Assembly: GCF_013362815.1 (NCBI RefSeq)
Contig: NZ_JABFVK010000006.1
Location: 62,001-126,000, forward strand
DNA length: 64,000 nt
Direction of reading: 5' to 3'
DNA from: Hamadaea sp.
GTDB lineage: Bacteria; Actinomycetota; Actinomycetes; Mycobacteriales; Micromonosporaceae
Within the stretch, counting starts at the first letter, position 1. Every line of letters starts with the position of its first letter. The position numbers and the translations under genes were made by a program. Positions 36,405 through 45,654 of the stretch are shown piece after piece. The notes below the pieces were generated by a model. The model did no database searches, was not told the DNA's origin, and saw only the letters and a list, made by a program, of their open reading frames with translations.

Positions 36405-38561
36405 TCAGCCGAGGATCTGGTACGCGAACTGCACCTCCAGGTCGCTCGCCGAAGCGGCGTTCAGCACTCGCAACCGCAGGCGCAACGGCGTACCGCTGCC
36501 GTCCACAGTGAACGGCGAGGTCAACGCCGTCGTCTGGGTGGTCGTGGTGACGCCGATCGCGTTTCCGCCCGCGCTCTGGGTGTCGGCGTCGAGGCGTACG
36601 TCGGCGGAGCCCACGCCGAGCTTCCGGCTCACCTTGACGATCCGAATCCGCTGACCCTCCAGGTAGAGCAGGTTGCCGAAGTCGTACAGGCCGTCGGCGA
36701 CCGCGCCGCCGACCCGGGCGACCAGGCGGCCGTCGATCTGCTCGACGCCCTTGTTCCCGGTGAACCGGGTTTGCCCGGTGATCGACCCGACGATCGAGTA
36801 CGGTCCGGCCACGTTGCCGTTCAGGTCGTTGTCGGCGACCAGCACGTCGGGCGAGGCGCTGACGATCCCGTAGTCCTGCCGGTTGATGCCGTCGGCCAGC
36901 CCGCCGATCGCGTTGCCGACCACGACGACGCGGGTGGCCGCCGACCGGATGTTGATCCCGGTTCCGTGCCGATAGGTGCTGCCGCCTCCGGCGTACGCGT
37001 GGGTGAACTGGACCGGGATCTCGAAGGCCGTGGGGCTGACGACGTCGATGGACCACTTGCCGTTGGCCTCGGTTGTGCCCGTGACGTCCAGGACGCTGAC
37101 CCGGTCGCCGGTCTCCCAGCCGTGCTCGGCGCCGGTGGTGAGCCGGACCTTGCCGCCGCTGCCGGACGAGGCTCCGGTGATCGTCCGGGCGAAGGCCGGA
37201 TGCGCCGTACGCCCGTTGTTGCCGATGACGCAGCCGGTCACGGTGACCCGGGTGGAGGCGATGTCGAGCCCGTTGTGGCCGCAGCCCCGGACGATACAGC
37301 CGGTGAAGGTGGCGGTGCTCGTGAAGCCCTCGGTGATCCGGACGTTGCTGAGTTCGTTGTCGGCGGAGATGTAGACGTTGGCGAACTGGGCCTGCGCGCC
37401 GGCCTCGAGCAGCACCGGGTAACCGTGGCCGTTCTCGAAGCCGCCGCCTTCGAAGTAGAGGAACTTCGGGTAGGAGCCGCCGGTGGTGTTCTTCAGCCAG
37501 ATGCCGTGCCGGCCGAAGAGGACGGCGACGGCGAAGAACTTGATCGACCCGCCGAGCCCGTCGATCACGATGTTGTCGACGCCGGTGTTCGCCGGTCCGG
37601 CCGCGATGCCGCACTGCACGAACTCGATCGGGTCGGCCCGCGAGGTGTCGCCGACCCCATTGAGCAGGATGACGTACTGCCCGTTGAACCCGTTCCAGAC
37701 GCAGTTGCGGAACCGGATCGTGTTGCACGAACGCAGCGTCATGCCGTTGTAGCCGTCCTTGAACCGGACGTTGATGAACGACACCATGTAGTTGCGGTCA
37801 GTGCCGGCCGCCTCGGTCGCCACCAGGCTGCCGCCGGTCAGGCCGGAGCCGCGGACGACGAGGTCCCGCATCCCTCCACCATGGACGTTCTTGAGCCGGA
37901 AGCCGTCGGCGTTCCCGGTCGCCACCACGTACTGCGTCGAGTAGTCGTCGACGTCGGTGGCTCCGGCTCCCTGGAACAGGATCGGAATGGAGGTGATCTC
38001 GATCGTCGACTCCAGGCGTACCTTGCCGGGGCCGGTCTCGATGATGCCTCCGGTGGGCAGGGCGGCCACCGCCGCGCGTACCTTCGGCGAGTCGTCGACG
38101 TCGCCGACCCCGGTCCAACCGAACCAGGCCAGGTCGATCCGGGCCTCGACGGGGCGCTTCCAGCGTCCGGTCGCCACACCGGTCGGTGCGATGACGGTGC
38201 CGCCGTTGTCGGCCTCGGTCGCGTCGGCGTCCCAGTAGAAGAGGCCGCCGCCGACCCCGGGCCGGTCGGCGGCGTAGCCGACCAGGTGTACCTGCTGGCC
38301 GTCGACGGTTCCGGGGTTCGTCCGCAGTTCGTCGACGCTGCCGTAGCCGTCACCGGCGTCGAGCTTCTTGGGCGGCCCGGCCTGGGCGATCCCGGGCAGG
38401 GCCTGGCTGCCGGCCAACGCGGCCCCGGCGAAGCCGAGCGCGGCGAGCGCCTGCCGGCGTCCGGTCCGGCGGGTTCCCGTAGGCTCCGGGGTGAGCATGG
38501 CCGCCTCGGCGGCGGCGAAGGCGTCAGCGGCAGGCGAGCCGGCTGGGGAGCGGTCGTGCAT
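36405..38561 (-). CDS. Secreted right-handed beta-helix protein (pectate-lyase/tailspike-like)
   Basis: The 718-residue protein has a long N-terminus with a Tat signal (RRTGRRQALAALGFAGAALA, cut near AQA-GP). A tailspike-like entry segment follows (GGLFYWDADATEADNGGTVI, ATGRWKRP). Repeated beta-helix turns run through most of the rest (NTIRFRNCVWNGFNG, NVRITEGFTSTATFTGCIV, TRVTVTGCVIGNNG) and a beta-sandwich-like end closes it. Proteins of this build bind or cleave acidic polysaccharides such as pectin. The ATG at 38561 has AGGAGG 5 nt upstream. It lies 87 bp after the permease gene at the end of the sugar-import operon and probably supplies its substrate. Catalytic residues cannot be assigned. 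Confidence 0.8.
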   Translation of the reverse strand: MHDRSPAGSPAADAFAAAEAAMLTPEPTGTRRTGRRQALAALGFAGAALAGSQALPGIAQAGPPKKLDAGDGYGSVDELRTNPGTVDGQQVHLVGYAADRPGVGGGLFYWDADATEADNGGTVIAPTGVATGRWKRPVEARIDLAWFGWTGVGDVDDSPKVRAAVAALPTGGIIETGPGKVRLESTIEITSIPILFQGAGATDVDDYSTQYVVATGNADGFRLKNVHGGGMRDLVVRGSGLTGGSLVATEAAGTDRNYMVSFINVRFKDGYNGMTLRSCNTIRFRNCVWNGFNGQYVILLNGVGDTSRADPIEFVQCGIAAGPANTGVDNIVIDGLGGSIKFFAVAVLFGRHGIWLKNTTGGSYPKFLYFEGGGFENGHGYPVLLEAGAQAQFANVYISADNELSNVRITEGFTSTATFTGCIVRGCGHNGLDIASTRVTVTGCVIGNNGRTAHPAFARTITGASSGSGGKVRLTTGAEHGWETGDRVSVLDVTGTTEANGKWSIDVVSPTAFEIPVQFTHAYAGGGSTYRHGTGINIRSAATRVVVVGNAIGGLADGINRQDYGIVSASPDVLVADNDLNGNVAGPYSIVGSITGQTRFTGNKGVEQIDGRLVARVGGAVADGLYDFGNLLYLEGQRIRIVKVSRKLGVGSADVRLDADTQSAGGNAIGVTTTTQTTALTSPFTVDGSGTPLRLRLRVLNAASASDLEVQFAYQILG

Positions 38562-38648
38562 CAAAGCCTCCTGAAGGTGAGCAGGCGGCAGCGCGGCGGG
38601 ACGACTGAGCCCGGCCGGGTGCGGCTGCGAAGGATGGAGTGAGCGGGG

Positions 38649-39578
38649 TCAGCCCTTGACGGCTCCGACGACCACGCCCTTGGCGAAGTGCTTCTGCAGG
38701 AACGGGTAGACCAGGCAGATGGGAACGAGCGAGACGACCAGGATCGCCATCTGCAGGGACTGCTGTGGCGGGACGACCTCCCCCGGCAGGTCCGTCCCGA
38801 TGGCCGTGTTGTCCACGACGTAGGTGCGCAGTACGAGGCTCAACGGCCACTTGTCGGGGTCGTTGATGTAGAGCAGCGCGTTGAAGAACGCGCTCCAGTA
38901 GGCCACCGCCTGGAACAGGCCCACGACCGCCAGCACGGCCTTGGACAGCGGCAGCATGATCCGGGTGAGGATCTGCAGCTCACCGGCACCGTCGATGCGA
39001 GCGGCGTCGATGATCTCGCGCGGCACCTCCATGAAGAAGGCGCGCACGATGATGACCTGGAAGGCGGAGACGACGGGCGGCAGGATCAGCGCCCACCAGG
39101 AGTCGATCAGGCCGAGCTGTTTGATGAGCAGGTAGTTCGGGATCATGCCGGCGTTGAACAGCATCGTGATCAGCACCAGCATGAGCAGCGGGCGGTGGCC
39201 GAAGCTGCCCGGCCGGGACAGCGAGTACGCCAGCAACGCGACGACCGCCATCGACAACAGCGATCCCACCAGCGTGATCCCGATGGATACGAGGGTGGCC
39301 CGGGTGACCGCGCCACCCCGGAAGATCGCCGCGTACGCGTCGAAGGACGGATGCGATGGCCACAGGACGTAACCGCCGGCCTTCGTGATCTGATCCTGGT
39401 CGGCCAGCGACGTCGAGATGACCCCGATGAACGGGATCGCCACGGCGGCGCAGCAGATGAGCAGCACGATTCCCTTGAGCGCCCGGACGACCGGGTTGGG
39501 CGCGGGCGCGCCGTTGACCAGCTTCGGCTTGTTCGCCGTACGCCGGACGCTCCGGGACCGGGAAGCCAGAGTCACCAT
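38649..39578 (-). CDS. CUT1 ABC sugar permease, MalG/LplC-YtcP type
   Basis: The 309-residue inner-membrane permease has six hydrophobic segments. The EAA loop that docks the ATPase is visible as IIDAARIDGAGELQILTRIM. The end FLQKHFAKGVVVGAVKG is the family hallmark of LplC/YtcP permeases, which import oligogalacturonides or other acidic or branched oligosaccharides. The ATG at 39578 overlaps the stop of the partner permease gene by 7 bp. No ATPase gene is near; an MsiK-like ATPase elsewhere is expected. Confidence 0.92.
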   Translation of the reverse strand: MVTLASRSRSVRRTANKPKLVNGAPAPNPVVRALKGIVLLICCAAVAIPFIGVISTSLADQDQITKAGGYVLWPSHPSFDAYAAIFRGGAVTRATLVSIGITLVGSLLSMAVVALLAYSLSRPGSFGHRPLLMLVLITMLFNAGMIPNYLLIKQLGLIDSWWALILPPVVSAFQVIIVRAFFMEVPREIIDAARIDGAGELQILTRIMLPLSKAVLAVVGLFQAVAYWSAFFNALLYINDPDKWPLSLVLRTYVVDNTAIGTDLPGEVVPPQQSLQMAILVVSLVPICLVYPFLQKHFAKGVVVGAVKG

Positions 39579-40495
39579 CGTGAGTAGATCCCTCTCTCCC
39601 CGAACAGGTGCGCGACCTTGTTGGCGATGAGCACGAGTGCCAATCCGACCACGCCCTTGACCAGCCCGACCGCGGCGGCCATGCCGAAGTTGCCGTCGAG
39701 AATGCCGCGGTTGTAGACGTAGGTGTCGAGCACCTCGGAGACGTCTTGCCCCACGGCGGCCTGTTGCAGATAGATCTGCTCGAAGCCGACCGAGAGGACG
39801 TCGCCGAGACGCAGGATGAGCAGCAGCACGACCACCGACCGGATGGCCGGGAGGGTCACGTGCCACAGCTGCCGGAGCCGGCCGCCGCCGTCCACGGCGA
39901 CCGCCTCGAACAGTTCGGTGTCGACGCGGGAGATCGCGGCGAGGAAGATGATCGTGCCCCAGCCGACGTCCTTCCAGATCGCCTGACTGGTGATCAGCGG
40001 CAGGAACAAGTCGGAGTTGCCGATGATGTGGAGCAGCGGCAGGTCGTGTACGCGGGCCCAGGTGTTGTAGAGCCCGGCGTTGCCGAGCATCTGCTGGAAC
40101 AGCGCGACCACGATCACCCAGGACATGAAGTGCGGCAGGTAGAGCACCGACTGCACGACCCGCTTGATCTTCTCCGAGAGCAAGCTGTTGAGCAGCAGCG
40201 CCAGCGCGATCGGGATGGGGAAGACCACCACGACCTGGATCAGCGAGATGATCAAGGTGTTGCTCAGGGCGTTGAGGAAGGCCGGGTCGCCTTCGTAGAT
40301 CACGCGGAAGTTCGTGAAGCCGACCCAGGGCGCTTCCCAGATCGTCAGGTAGGGCCGGTAGTCCTTGAACGCGATGACGTTCCCGGCCAGCGGCACGTAG
40401 TGGAACAGCACCACCAGCAGAAGGCCGGGCAGGCCCAGCATCAGCAGGAACCAGTCCCGCCGCAACCGTCGCCACGGACTCGCGGGTGCCGCCAT
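39572..40495 (-). CDS. CUT1 ABC sugar permease, MalF/LplB type
   Basis: The 307-residue permease has six hydrophobic segments and the start WRRLRRDWFLLMLGLPGLLL of the LplB group. The EAA loop reads LFEAVAVDGGGRLRQLWHVT. IEQIYLQQ-like sequence (VGFEQIYLQQ) and the ending FGERGIYSRW are typical of the subfamily. It pairs with the LplC-type permease. AGGAG lies 7 nt before the ATG. It is separated from the binding-protein gene upstream by a long stem-loop. Confidence 0.92.
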   Translation of the reverse strand: MAAPASPWRRLRRDWFLLMLGLPGLLLVVLFHYVPLAGNVIAFKDYRPYLTIWEAPWVGFTNFRVIYEGDPAFLNALSNTLIISLIQVVVVFPIPIALALLLNSLLSEKIKRVVQSVLYLPHFMSWVIVVALFQQMLGNAGLYNTWARVHDLPLLHIIGNSDLFLPLITSQAIWKDVGWGTIIFLAAISRVDTELFEAVAVDGGGRLRQLWHVTLPAIRSVVVLLLILRLGDVLSVGFEQIYLQQAAVGQDVSEVLDTYVYNRGILDGNFGMAAAVGLVKGVVGLALVLIANKVAHLFGERGIYSRW

Positions 40496-40577
40496 GTCAC
40501 ACTCCTGTTCTCGCTCGCCTGTCCTAACCGGCCGACCCTCGCTGGCCGACGCTCACCGGCCGACTCTCACCGGCAGC

Positions 40578-40639
40578 GTTGATCATGAACCTAGGGGCGC
40601 CGACACGCCGTCGGGCGGGACCCTAGGTTCATGATCAAC
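40578..40639 (-). terminator. Perfect 19-bp stem-loop between binding-protein and permease genes
   Basis: GTTGATCATGAACCTAGGG (40578-40596) and its exact reverse complement (40621-40639) flank a 24-nt loop. The right arm covers the binding-protein stop codon. Placed after the binding-protein gene, it could act as a partial terminator or 3' mRNA stabiliser that raises binding protein over permeases, as malE-malF repeats do. Confidence 0.65.
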
Positions 40640-42245
40640 TCGACACGGCCTTCTCGTACTCGGCTCGGGCGGCGTCGCCGCCGGCCTTCTTCCACGCGGC
40701 CACCGCCTCGTCCCAGTACGCCGCGGGTTTGCGGCCGGAGACGATGTCGAGTTCGGCGGCGTCGATGATCTTGCTCATCTCGCCGGCCTTGTCCACCGCC
40801 GTCGCCGAGTAGAGACCGTCGGCCGGGCTGCGCAGCATCGTCGGGACGACCTTCTCCTGATACGCCCGCTGAGCGTCCACCCGCGCCTTGTCGCCGGGAC
40901 CGAGGACGGGCGGCGCGTCGATCACGTACTCCAGGGGCAGCTTGACCTCGACCTTGCCCTTGTCGGTCAGCACCGGCTTGCCGTTCTGCATCGTGTAGTG
41001 CGTGCCCTCGATGCCGAACTTGCGGAACATGTACTCCGTCGTCCCGAGCGGGGCGGCCAGCCAGTCGCAGATCTTCAGCAGCTGCTTGATCCGGGCCTTG
41101 TCGCCCTTCTTGACCGCGGTGATCGCGAACGCCGCAGCGCCGGCCGGGTGCTGGGCGATGCCGCCGCCCTCGGCCTTCGGGGCCGGCATCGCGCCGATCT
41201 CCGCCGCCTTGTACGCGGCCGCCATGGTGTCCCAGGCGGCGTACCCGTCACCGTGGAGCGCGATCGTGCCGTTGCCGAACAGGTCGCGTACCTGCAGTTT
41301 CCCGCCGAGGCTGTCCGGGTGGAACAACCCCTTCTTGTACAGCTCGGCCGTGCGAGCGACCGCCTCCTTGCGCTGCTCCGTCTCGAACTCGGAGACGAAC
41401 TTGCCGCCCTCGGCCTTCCAGGTGTTGGGCACGCCCAGCATGGTTCCGACGAAGACGATGACGCGCTTGATGCCGCCGAACGCCCATCGGTTCGCCTTGG
41501 CGTCGGTCAGCCCCTCGGCCAGCGTGACGAACTCGGCATAGCTGGCCGGAGCGTTGTTCAGGCTCCGAGCCCGGATGAGGTCGTTGCGCGAGAAGAAGAT
41601 CGTCCCGGCGATGCCGCGCGGGATCGGCACGCCGTAGATGCCGCCCCCGTACGCCGTCGGCAGCCAGGCGTCCCTGGGGATGTTGGCCAGGAACGGGTAG
41701 TCCTTGACCGCCGAACCCGAGACGAACTCGCTGAGGTCGGCGCACATCCGGGTCAGCACGTCGGCCCGGTGGGCGAGCTTCGAAGAGATCAGCGTCAGGT
41801 CGGGCAGCTGGCCACCGGCGATGATGGTGGACAGCTTGCTGAGGTAGTCGGCCGACGGCGTCATCGTGATGTCGAGGGTCGCCCCAAGCCGGTTGTTCAC
41901 CTCCTGCCAGTACGCGTTCGACCCCGCGCTCGGCGGCACCGGGTTGAACATGTTGGTCAGGACGGTCACGTTCCCGAGGCCCTCACCGGGCTTGCTCGTG
42001 AACGCGGTCGCCAGGTTCGCCGGGTACTCGTAGAAGCCGGCCATCACGCCGTCGGCGGTGGCGGGCAGATCCGGCTTGACCAGGGTCGCCGGGGCGTACT
42101 CGGGGAAGGTGACGCTGCCCGCGCCACCGGTGGTCGGGGTGGTCGAGGTGCCGCAGGCGGCGAGCAGGCCGGACCCGGCGACTGCGGCGGCCGCGCCGCC
42201 CGTCAAAGTCAGGAATCTGCGTCTGGTCAATGCGCTATTTGCCAT
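40635..42245 (-). CDS. Sugar-binding lipoprotein of the CUT1 importer (LplA type)
   Basis: The 536-residue solute-binding protein has a Tat-lipoprotein signal (TRRRFLTLTGG, lipobox LLAAC with acylated Cys31). The mature sequence has the long LplA/YtcQ-type architecture: NVTVLTNMFNPVPPSAGSN, then LPDLTLISS and YGVPIPRG. The partner permeases also belong to that subfamily. Relatives bind oligogalacturonides, rhamnogalacturonan fragments or alginate-like sugars; the ligand here is not known. The ATG lies 2 bp after the GH38-like stop and overlaps a GATCATG tract. Confidence 0.92.
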   Translation of the reverse strand: MANSALTRRRFLTLTGGAAAAVAGSGLLAACGTSTTPTTGGAGSVTFPEYAPATLVKPDLPATADGVMAGFYEYPANLATAFTSKPGEGLGNVTVLTNMFNPVPPSAGSNAYWQEVNNRLGATLDITMTPSADYLSKLSTIIAGGQLPDLTLISSKLAHRADVLTRMCADLSEFVSGSAVKDYPFLANIPRDAWLPTAYGGGIYGVPIPRGIAGTIFFSRNDLIRARSLNNAPASYAEFVTLAEGLTDAKANRWAFGGIKRVIVFVGTMLGVPNTWKAEGGKFVSEFETEQRKEAVARTAELYKKGLFHPDSLGGKLQVRDLFGNGTIALHGDGYAAWDTMAAAYKAAEIGAMPAPKAEGGGIAQHPAGAAAFAITAVKKGDKARIKQLLKICDWLAAPLGTTEYMFRKFGIEGTHYTMQNGKPVLTDKGKVEVKLPLEYVIDAPPVLGPGDKARVDAQRAYQEKVVPTMLRSPADGLYSATAVDKAGEMSKIIDAAELDIVSGRKPAAYWDEAVAAWKKAGGDAARAEYEKAVSS

Positions 42246-42247
42246 GA

Positions 42248-45200
42248 TCAATCCTTCGGGGAGTCCGTCGGGACGGGATGCAGGATCAGCGAGACGACCC
42301 GCCACGGTCCGATGTCGACGGTCGGGAGACCGCCGTCGTCGCGGGGCAACGGGCCGATCTCGCGTTCGTCGGCGGTGCACAAGGTGACGTCTCCGGCCAC
42401 CGGCAGCACGACGCGTACTGCCCGGCCGGCGAGGTCTTGCAGGCGCAGCAGCAGTCCGTCACCGGTCCGCGGCTGGGCGACGGTGGCGTGCACCGTCTCC
42501 GGCAGGTCCAGGTCCAGCAGCGATCCGGTGTCCGGCAACGGCCGCGGATCGACGTCGAACTTGTCCAGCCAGGTGATTTCGGTGGCGGTGGCGGCCGCGC
42601 GTACCTCCCGGCCGAAGCGCCCGGCCGCCACCGGGTCGAACGCCGGCAGGGGCGTGAAGGCGTACCGGAGGGTCAGGGTTCCGTCCTGCTCCGGCGGGGT
42701 GTTCGTCGGCCAGTAGTTGTTGAGGACCCAGGAGAACACGCTGGACCCCGGCCGGAACCGCTCTCGCCATTCGCCGCGGACGATGTCGCCCACGGTGAAC
42801 AGCGGCGCGTCCGCCGAACTCCACGCGATCGCCGGGCCGCCCCCTTCGGACACCACGACCGCATGCTGCGTGGTGAACCAGTCGTGGCACGCGCCCGGCG
42901 CGGTGTCGGCGGCCGGATCGATCCAGCCCTGCTGCCGGTCGTAGCGCAGCACGGGATCGGTTGCCGCGAACGGAAACGCCACGTACACCGACTCCTTGGC
43001 CAGCACGCGTACCTTGTCGACCTCGACCGTCACGTCCACCCGGTCGGAGTCGTCGCGCAGCAGCACGTCGACCTCGACCCGGGGCAGGCTCGGTCCACTC
43101 CCGACGGTGCGCAGCCGCCAGCCGTCGTAGGTGCGGCGCAGCCCGATCGGCCGCATCTCAGCCGCGGTCACGGTGAGCTCCGGCGGGTCCGCCTTCGGAC
43201 GACGGCCGAACAGCGTGCTGCGCGGCGCGGGCTCGTGCCTATGCGGCTCGCCCGAATGTTCAGGCTGATCACCGCGGGTCAGCGACACCGGGCCGTTGAG
43301 CGCGTACAAGACCTGGCCGAGCGTCCACTCACGACTGTCCAGCAGCTCCCGCCCGCTCGCGCGGTGGCGCAGGCCCCGGATCGCCCCGGTCGCGGGGTCG
43401 AAGGCCACCTCCCACCGCGCGGTGGTCAAGCTCGCGGGCACGGTCTGCCACTCGTCTCGGCCCGCGGCCGGCTGCCCGGTGGATCCGTCTTCCTCGCCAG
43501 GCGTGAGGGTACGCCCAACGCCGAGCCCGATTGCCCGATAGCCGAAGGGGGGCACCCCGGGAACGGTGACGCGCACTCGTTTGAGGCCGTTGCAGTCCGC
43601 CATCACCTCGCCGGGAAGACCGTCCGGGCTGCCGTGCAGGGTCTCCAGCTCGACGTCGACGTCGCGCGCCCAGCCGAGCGGGTTGTGCACGAGCAACGTC
43701 GGCCCGGCCGTGCTGACGAGCTCGCCGAGCTGGCTGAGCGCCCGGCGAGTCTCGTCCGTCGCCACCCGGTACGCCGAATGCACCTGATGCCGCTTCCAGT
43801 CGAGCTGGTCGCCGACCTGGTGGCCGTGCGGATGCGCGTTGCCGTGTGCCCACGTCCAGGTGTGCTCGCAGCCGTAGAGCGCGCCTTCCCAGGCGGCGTC
43901 CAGGGCGGCGCGATGCGGCCGGTAGCCGGGTTCGGCGAGGCTCACCAGCGCGGCGAGCCCTTCCGCGGCGGGCAGGGTGGACTGCGTACGCCGATGCTCG
44001 GCGGCGACGGCGGCTCCGGTGCCGACGCCGTCCTCCCAGTAGGAGCCGCCGTCGCCGCGCCAGACGGGCAGCCGATCCGCCAATGGGCGTACGGCGTCGA
44101 GGTAGCCCGCCATCGTCGACACCACCAGCCGCGGGTACGCGTACCGCTCGTTCCAGCGGGCGGCGAACCCGGCGTCGCCGTCGCCGAGATCCTCGTTGTC
44201 GGCGTGCGTGCCGATGACGGCCAGGTCGGCCGGGAGGTAGTCGGGCCGGTCATACCGGGCGAGGAGGCGGCAGAACGCGTGCGCTCCCCCGGCGACGGTC
44301 TGCGGGTCGCCCACCATGAACCGCAGCTGCGAGTAGGTGTCGGAGAAGTGGGTCAGGACCTGGGAGCCGTCCACGCCTTCCCACATCACCGGGCTGGCCA
44401 GGTGCTGGGCGTCGCTGTCGGCGTTGCCGCCCCGGTGGTGGTTCTCGATTCCGACGAAGGCGTCGAGGCCGAGCGCCCGCAGCATCGACGGGAGCGCCGC
44501 CGAATACGACGGAACGTCGGTGAGGTTGGCGTACTCGATCGGGATCGCATGCTCTTCCCGCAGGCGCGCCGCCGCGTACGCCGCCCGGTAGACCTCTTCG
44601 AGGCTGGCGATGCCGGACAGGAACAAGCTGTGGAAGGCGTTGACCGACAGCCGGCCCGACCGCAGCGCCGCGAGCACCTGCTCCGAGCGCTTCGCCGACC
44701 GGGTCGCGAGGTACTCCCCCACGATCAGCGAGCCGTCGACCGAGAAGGCGAAGCCGGGGTCGCCGGGATGAGCCGCGAGCGCGTCGAGCGCCCGATCGAG
44801 GTTGCGGCTGTGCAGCTCCAGCACCTTGCCCTGCACGTCGGTGTAGCCGACATCGAGGTGCACGTGCGGAATCAGGTGCAACGTCCACTTACGAGCAGGA
44901 CGCAGCTCGAACGTCTGCGCAGGTCCACTATCGACGGTGACCGTCGCAGTCACCGGCTCGGTGAACTCCGGCACTGGGAACCGTACGCGGACGTCACCGA
45001 AATCGCGGTCACCCCGCTGCAGGCTGACCGGATACGTCTGCTGCTCCAGGCGTACCAGTGCTTGGGCGGCACTGGACTGGGCCGGAACCGAGACGGTCAG
45101 CTCTACCAGGACAGAGCCGTCGTGCAGGTAGAGCGGGGTGGCGGCGAGCGCGACGTCCGGTGTGGCCGGACGGTCCGCAGGCCGGAGGGTGATCTCGTGC

Positions 45201-45652
45201 CATACGACGCCGCTGCCGAAGTGGTGGCCGAACTGCTCGCGATGACGCGGGCGAGGGCCTTGCTCAGGCGTGATCGGACCGGTCGCCGCGGCTTCGTCGA
45301 GCGTGGTCGTGATCGATATCGAGTGATCACCCGGGCCGAGCCAGGCGGCGGGCAGCCACACGTCGAGCGTCACGTCTCCCGCGATGGGGCCGTGCCGATA
45401 GGTTTCCGAGCGGTCCTCCCGGCGCACAGCGGGATGGAAGAACCCGCGATGCGCGCCGTCGACCACGATGGACAGATCGGGGCAGGGACCGTGACCCGCC
45501 GCGAACTCCAGACGCAGTACGCACCCCTCGGCCGGCACCGGCTCTCCGATGTGGAACCCGAGCTCGACGGTGTGCGGCTGCCAGCCGGATGACGCGTCGA
45601 GTGGACCCGGCTGGAAGGCCGGATCGGGCCGGGCGAGCGTGATCGGCCGCAC
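42248..45652 (-). CDS. GH38-like glycosidase (alpha-mannosidase superfamily)
   Basis: The large protein of 1134 residues has no signal peptide. Residues 1-250 are a beta-sandwich-like extension. The GH38 N-terminal domain starts near residue 255 with the zinc motif LIPHVHLDVGYTD; a possible nucleophile Asp is in ANLTDVPSYSAALP. The C-terminal GH38 beta domains follow (LLVHNPLGWARDVDVELE, then SVFSWVLNNYWPTNTPPEQ). It would cleave alpha-linked sugars imported by the ABC system. The GTG at 45652 lies 2 bp after the previous stop; sequence before it is in the upstream gene. The extra N-terminal domain is longer than in typical cytosolic alpha-mannosidases. Confidence 0.85.
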   Translation of the reverse strand: MRPITLARPDPAFQPGPLDASSGWQPHTVELGFHIGEPVPAEGCVLRLEFAAGHGPCPDLSIVVDGAHRGFFHPAVRREDRSETYRHGPIAGDVTLDVWLPAAWLGPGDHSISITTTLDEAAATGPITPEQGPRPRHREQFGHHFGSGVVWHEITLRPADRPATPDVALAATPLYLHDGSVLVELTVSVPAQSSAAQALVRLEQQTYPVSLQRGDRDFGDVRVRFPVPEFTEPVTATVTVDSGPAQTFELRPARKWTLHLIPHVHLDVGYTDVQGKVLELHSRNLDRALDALAAHPGDPGFAFSVDGSLIVGEYLATRSAKRSEQVLAALRSGRLSVNAFHSLFLSGIASLEEVYRAAYAAARLREEHAIPIEYANLTDVPSYSAALPSMLRALGLDAFVGIENHHRGGNADSDAQHLASPVMWEGVDGSQVLTHFSDTYSQLRFMVGDPQTVAGGAHAFCRLLARYDRPDYLPADLAVIGTHADNEDLGDGDAGFAARWNERYAYPRLVVSTMAGYLDAVRPLADRLPVWRGDGGSYWEDGVGTGAAVAAEHRRTQSTLPAAEGLAALVSLAEPGYRPHRAALDAAWEGALYGCEHTWTWAHGNAHPHGHQVGDQLDWKRHQVHSAYRVATDETRRALSQLGELVSTAGPTLLVHNPLGWARDVDVELETLHGSPDGLPGEVMADCNGLKRVRVTVPGVPPFGYRAIGLGVGRTLTPGEEDGSTGQPAAGRDEWQTVPASLTTARWEVAFDPATGAIRGLRHRASGRELLDSREWTLGQVLYALNGPVSLTRGDQPEHSGEPHRHEPAPRSTLFGRRPKADPPELTVTAAEMRPIGLRRTYDGWRLRTVGSGPSLPRVEVDVLLRDDSDRVDVTVEVDKVRVLAKESVYVAFPFAATDPVLRYDRQQGWIDPAADTAPGACHDWFTTQHAVVVSEGGGPAIAWSSADAPLFTVGDIVRGEWRERFRPGSSVFSWVLNNYWPTNTPPEQDGTLTLRYAFTPLPAFDPVAAGRFGREVRAAATATEITWLDKFDVDPRPLPDTGSLLDLDLPETVHATVAQPRTGDGLLLRLQDLAGRAVRVVLPVAGDVTLCTADEREIGPLPRDDGGLPTVDIGPWRVVSLILHPVPTDSPKD

Positions 45653-45654
45653 GG

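Noticed and set aside
36405-38561. Prophage remnant suggested by the tailspike-like beta-helix protein
   Set aside because: It has a Tat signal and lies at the end of a sugar-import operon; no other phage gene is present.
42278-45592. A very long open frame antisense to the GH38-like gene (over 1100 codons)
   Set aside because: It is a third-position GC shadow: no family motifs, Arg/Gly/Val-rich composition, and the other strand carries recognisable catalytic motifs.
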